Shown: positions 63,280 to 64,000 of the stretch, piece after piece
Position numbering within the stretch: the stretch's first letter is position 1
Layout: each line of letters begins with the position of its first letter
Source: Aquarana catesbeiana
Lineage: Eukaryota; Chordata; Amphibia; Anura; Ranidae
DNA: 64,000 nt
Assembly (NCBI RefSeq): GCF_042186555.1
Contig: NC_133326.1
Location: 492,551,232 to 492,615,231, forward strand
Reading direction: 5' to 3'
The notes under the pieces: model-generated
The model's database searches: none
What the model was told of the DNA's origin: nothing
What the model saw: only the letters and a program-made list of their open reading frames with translations
Translations under genes and position numbers: made by a program

Positions 63280-64000
63280 ATCATATACATTTGTAAGTAA
63301 TTTATCTACAGTAAAAACAATATCCCCAAGAGATTTAATCACTATTGTAAACCACTGTGCTTGAAGACATGTAAAATTATTTACCATGAGTTTTTCGTAC
63401 AGCTATTTTTTTCTTACAGCCAGTAAAGCTTTGAGTTGTTTTCTTTCCTTTGTAGAGGTGTTTTTTTAATCTCTATTTTGATCCATTTTTGCATTTTAGT
63501 TAATGTGCTTTAGAAGCACACATTAATCACTCATGTGAATGGGGCCTTAAAACAAATCTAGCATCAAATATACTGTTCAATTGGAAAAACTGTGTATTGT
63601 GGTATGTGTGGAATTTATTCATATAGATTTATAAAGTCATTAATAGGTTTATGTTAATTTATTTATTTATTTATTTCAGGTACTTATATAGCGCCGTCAA
63701 TTTACGCAGCGCTTTACATATACATTGTACATTCACATCAGTCCCTACCCTCAAGGAGCTTACAATCTAAGGTCCCTAACTCACATTCATACATACTAGG
63801 GACAATTTAGACAGGATCTAATTAACCTACCAGCATGTCTCCACAAAGAAATTGTACTCATGTTCACATGTGGTTTTTACATAAAAAAGAAAAGTTACCC
63901 AAAGTGATGTACACAGTATAACCATACAACATTGCTAGCTTTTAAAAGAGATGTATTTATTCCCTGGATAGGTATACAGTGGTTAATCTCTTGTTTACGA
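63280..64000 (+). repeat. Segmental duplication, copy 2 (runs off the window)
   Basis: Near-identical to 52979-53411 from ATCATATACATTTGTAAGTA to CTCTTGTTTACGA at the right edge. It has an extra 120-bp block at 63338-63457 and a SINE at 63657-63838 in place of 28 bp. The copies are in direct orientation about 10.3 kb apart, with the 7.9-kb Harbinger between them. Confidence 0.92.
63657..63838 (-). mobile_element. 5'-truncated tRNA-SINE in duplication copy 2
   Basis: The minus strand ends ACTTATATAGCGCCGTCAAT in reverse, with an ATTT-rich tail at the left (63657-63679) and the truncated end at CAGCATGT. Compared with copy 1 there is no target duplication; instead 28 bp (53237-53264) are missing. 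Confidence 0.88.

Overview
This is a stretch of animal nuclear DNA, almost certainly from a frog and probably a ranid-type anuran. It is nearly all transposable elements: Tx1/L1-like, CR1-like, Ty3/Gypsy, DIRS, Tc1, hAT, PIF/Harbinger and TTAA-flanked elements, plus the tRNA-derived SINE common in frogs. The only candidate host coding sequence is three small phase-compatible exons on the minus strand (25452-25490, 22144-22231, 17040-17152). There are no operons, bacterial signals, rRNA genes or CRISPR arrays. The taxon call rests on remembered repeat families, not on a search.

Layout. 1-8.7 kb is an L1-like element on the minus strand, running off the left edge. A hAT MITE (612-1603) splits its endonuclease. 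A decayed Gypsy element (about 3020-7440) lies between its ORF2 and ORF1, and that Gypsy was itself hit by a SINE (4388-4722) and a composite insert (5087-6033). 8.7-13.3 kb holds a truncated Harbinger, a Harbinger MITE, and a hAT element carrying a 29-bp minisatellite and a TTAA-type repeat. 13.3-16.7 kb holds a foldback element, a hAT MITE and smaller MITEs. 17.0-25.5 kb is the host gene candidate, whose introns contain a Tc1 element (17897-21507). Inside that Tc1 is a 2-kb insert with terminal direct repeats and a hammerhead-like motif. 25.6-28.5 kb is MITEs and a hAT element with a 31-bp minisatellite. 28.7-43.6 kb is two adjacent DIRS-like copies; the second is split by a 9.7-kb L1 (32773-42470), which is itself split by a CR1 (33768-36977) and a SINE-like element. 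43.6-49.2 kb is L1 fragments, a Tc1 fragment and a second hammerhead-like element. 49.2-53.7 kb is mostly unassigned sequence and MITEs. 53769-61632 is a 7.9-kb Harbinger bounded by inverted repeats and a TTA duplication. From 63280 to the right edge is a direct duplicate of 52979-53411.

How the genes work together. The Harbinger element is the most gene-like unit. It has a two-exon DDE transposase (minus), a MADF-like gene (minus) and a divergent Myb/SANT-like gene (plus); the last two face away from a short CpG-containing spacer. Harbinger elements are known to need a Myb-like partner as well as transposase, so an element with two different candidate DNA-binding partners is worth attention. 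Nearly all other reading frames are broken copies of retroelement genes.
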